5,652 nucleotides of DNA, taken from contig DAOWOC010000085.1 in NCBI GenBank assembly GCA_030642225.1, positions 1 to 5,652 of the forward strand. Direction: 5' to 3'. This DNA is from Deltaproteobacteria bacterium (GTDB taxonomy: Bacteria; Desulfobacterota; DAOWOC01). The notes beneath the pieces are model-generated. The model was not told where the DNA came from, ran no database searches, and worked only from the letters and a program-made list of their open reading frames with translations. This document shows positions 4,954-5,652 of the stretch, in pieces (position 1 is the stretch's first letter; each line of letters opens with the position of its first letter). A program made the position numbers and the translations under genes.

Positions 4954-5652
4954 TTGAAGCAGATTATTCTGGGAACAGCGGGTCATATTGACCACGGAAA
5001 AACCTCTCTTATCAAAGCGGTCACAGGTATTAATACAGACAGGCTCAAGGAAGAAAAGCTGCGAGGCATAACAATAGAGCTCGGTTTTGCCTCAATGGAT
5101 CTCCCCAGCGGCCGGCATATCGGGATTGTGGACGTTCCCGGCCATGAAAAATTTGTAAAACATATGGTTGCAGGAGCAACCGGAATCGATATTGTTGTGC
5201 TGGTAATAGCAGCCGATGAAGGAGTTATGCCCCAGACAAGGGAACATATGGATATATGCTCTCTTCTTAATATAAAATACGGTTTTATAGCCCTGACAAA
5301 AACAGACATGGTTGACGAAGAATGGATGGAACTTGTCACAGAAGATATTATGGATTTTGTGCATGGAACCTTTCTGGAAGATGCTCCCATTATTCCGGTT
5401 TCTTCCATCACAGGCAATGGCCTGCCGAAATTTATCGAAACACTTAATGAATTAAGCTCCAAAATTCCGCAAAAAACTGCAACGGGCCTGTTCCGGCTGC
5501 CTGTTGACAGGGTCTTTACAATGAAGGGCTTTGGCACTGTAATAACAGGTACTCTTCTTTCAGGAAAGGTGAGTGTTGGCGACAGTATTATGATTTACCC
5601 TTCCGGCATAACATCAAAAGTCCGGGGGATTCAGGTGCATAACCAAAGCGTA
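4954..5652 (+). CDS. selB: Selenocysteine-specific elongation factor SelB (C-terminus beyond window)
   Basis: The frame runs from a TTG at 4954 to the window end, 233 residues of a protein usually about 600-650 long. The GTPase domain is complete: G1 GHIDHGKT (10-17), switch [13 protein letters not shown] (34-45, with T40), G3 DVPGH (60-64), G4 TKTD (115-118, the SelB form of NKxD) and G5 near VSS (149-151). EF-Tu-like domain II starts at about 178 with [20 protein letters not shown]. The [12 protein letters not shown] switch and the TKxD box separate it from EF-Tu and IF2. SelB brings Sec-tRNA(Sec) to the ribosome at UGA codons followed by a SECIS hairpin, which its missing C-terminal winged helices would bind. 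It follows the small membrane protein gene by 27 nt in an apparent operon. Its presence means the organism makes selenoproteins. Confidence 0.97.
   Translation, partial: MKQIILGTAGHIDHGKTSLIKAVTGINTDRLKEEKLRGITIELGFASMDLPSGRHIGIVDVPGHEKFVKHMVAGATGIDIVVLVIAADEGVMPQTREHMDICSLLNIKYGFIALTKTDMVDEEWMELVTEDIMDFVHGTFLEDAPIIPVSSITGNGLPKFIETLNELSSKIPQKTATGLFRLPVDRVFTMKGFGTVITGTLLSGKVSVGDSIMIYPSGITSKVRGIQVHNQSV

Noticed and set aside
4983..5537. Long minus-strand open frame of 184 codons
   Set aside because: It lies opposite the selB GTPase domain, whose plus-strand motifs are unmistakable; the minus-strand peptide is serine-rich low-quality sequence without a recognisable domain.

Overview
The window looks like a chromosomal segment of an AT-rich, probably anaerobic Gram-negative bacterium. 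A sulfate-reducer-like member of the Desulfobacterota (former Deltaproteobacteria) fits best. The reasons are a genuine SelB (so the cell inserts selenocysteine), a LysR-type regulator that resembles the selenium-metabolism-associated LysR family known mainly from such organisms, and a REC-GAF-HD-GYP regulator next to a soluble kinase, a style common in that phylum. The taxonomic call is an inference; no single gene here proves it.

Layout. Positions 1-4209 hold four genes on the minus strand. In transcription order they are a REC-GAF-HD-GYP response regulator (2698-4209), a soluble histidine kinase (1715-2554), a metallo-beta-lactamase-fold hydrolase (821-1714) whose ATG directly follows the kinase stop codon (TAGATG), and a LysR-type regulator (1-707, cut by the window edge). 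Positions 4325-4598 hold a minus-strand tRNA operon in the order His(GTG), Arg(TCG), Lys(CTT), all with encoded CCA ends. From about 4693 transcription turns to the plus strand: a good sigma-70-like promoter, a 54-codon two-helix membrane protein (4762-4926), then selB from a TTG start (4954 to the window end, incomplete).

How the genes may work together. The kinase has no sensor or membrane domain and the regulator has an intact receiver domain, so they plausibly form a two-component pair. Its output would be cyclic-di-GMP hydrolysis by the HD-GYP domain, modulated by the GAF domain. The hydrolase is translationally coupled to the kinase and is therefore probably part of the same pathway; its substrate is unknown. 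The LysR regulator and selB bracket the segment, which suggests a selenium-related neighbourhood, but no selenoprotein, selA, selD or tRNA-Sec lies inside the window.

Two small details deserve attention. The tRNA-Arg carries a G3-U70 wobble pair, the classic alanine identity element. The His-Arg tRNA spacer contains a 13-bp copy of the Arg-Lys junction, including the first five bases of tRNA-Lys, which looks like a scar of tRNA-array rearrangement. No mobile element, CRISPR array or rRNA was seen, and no gene-free stretch exceeds 300 bases.
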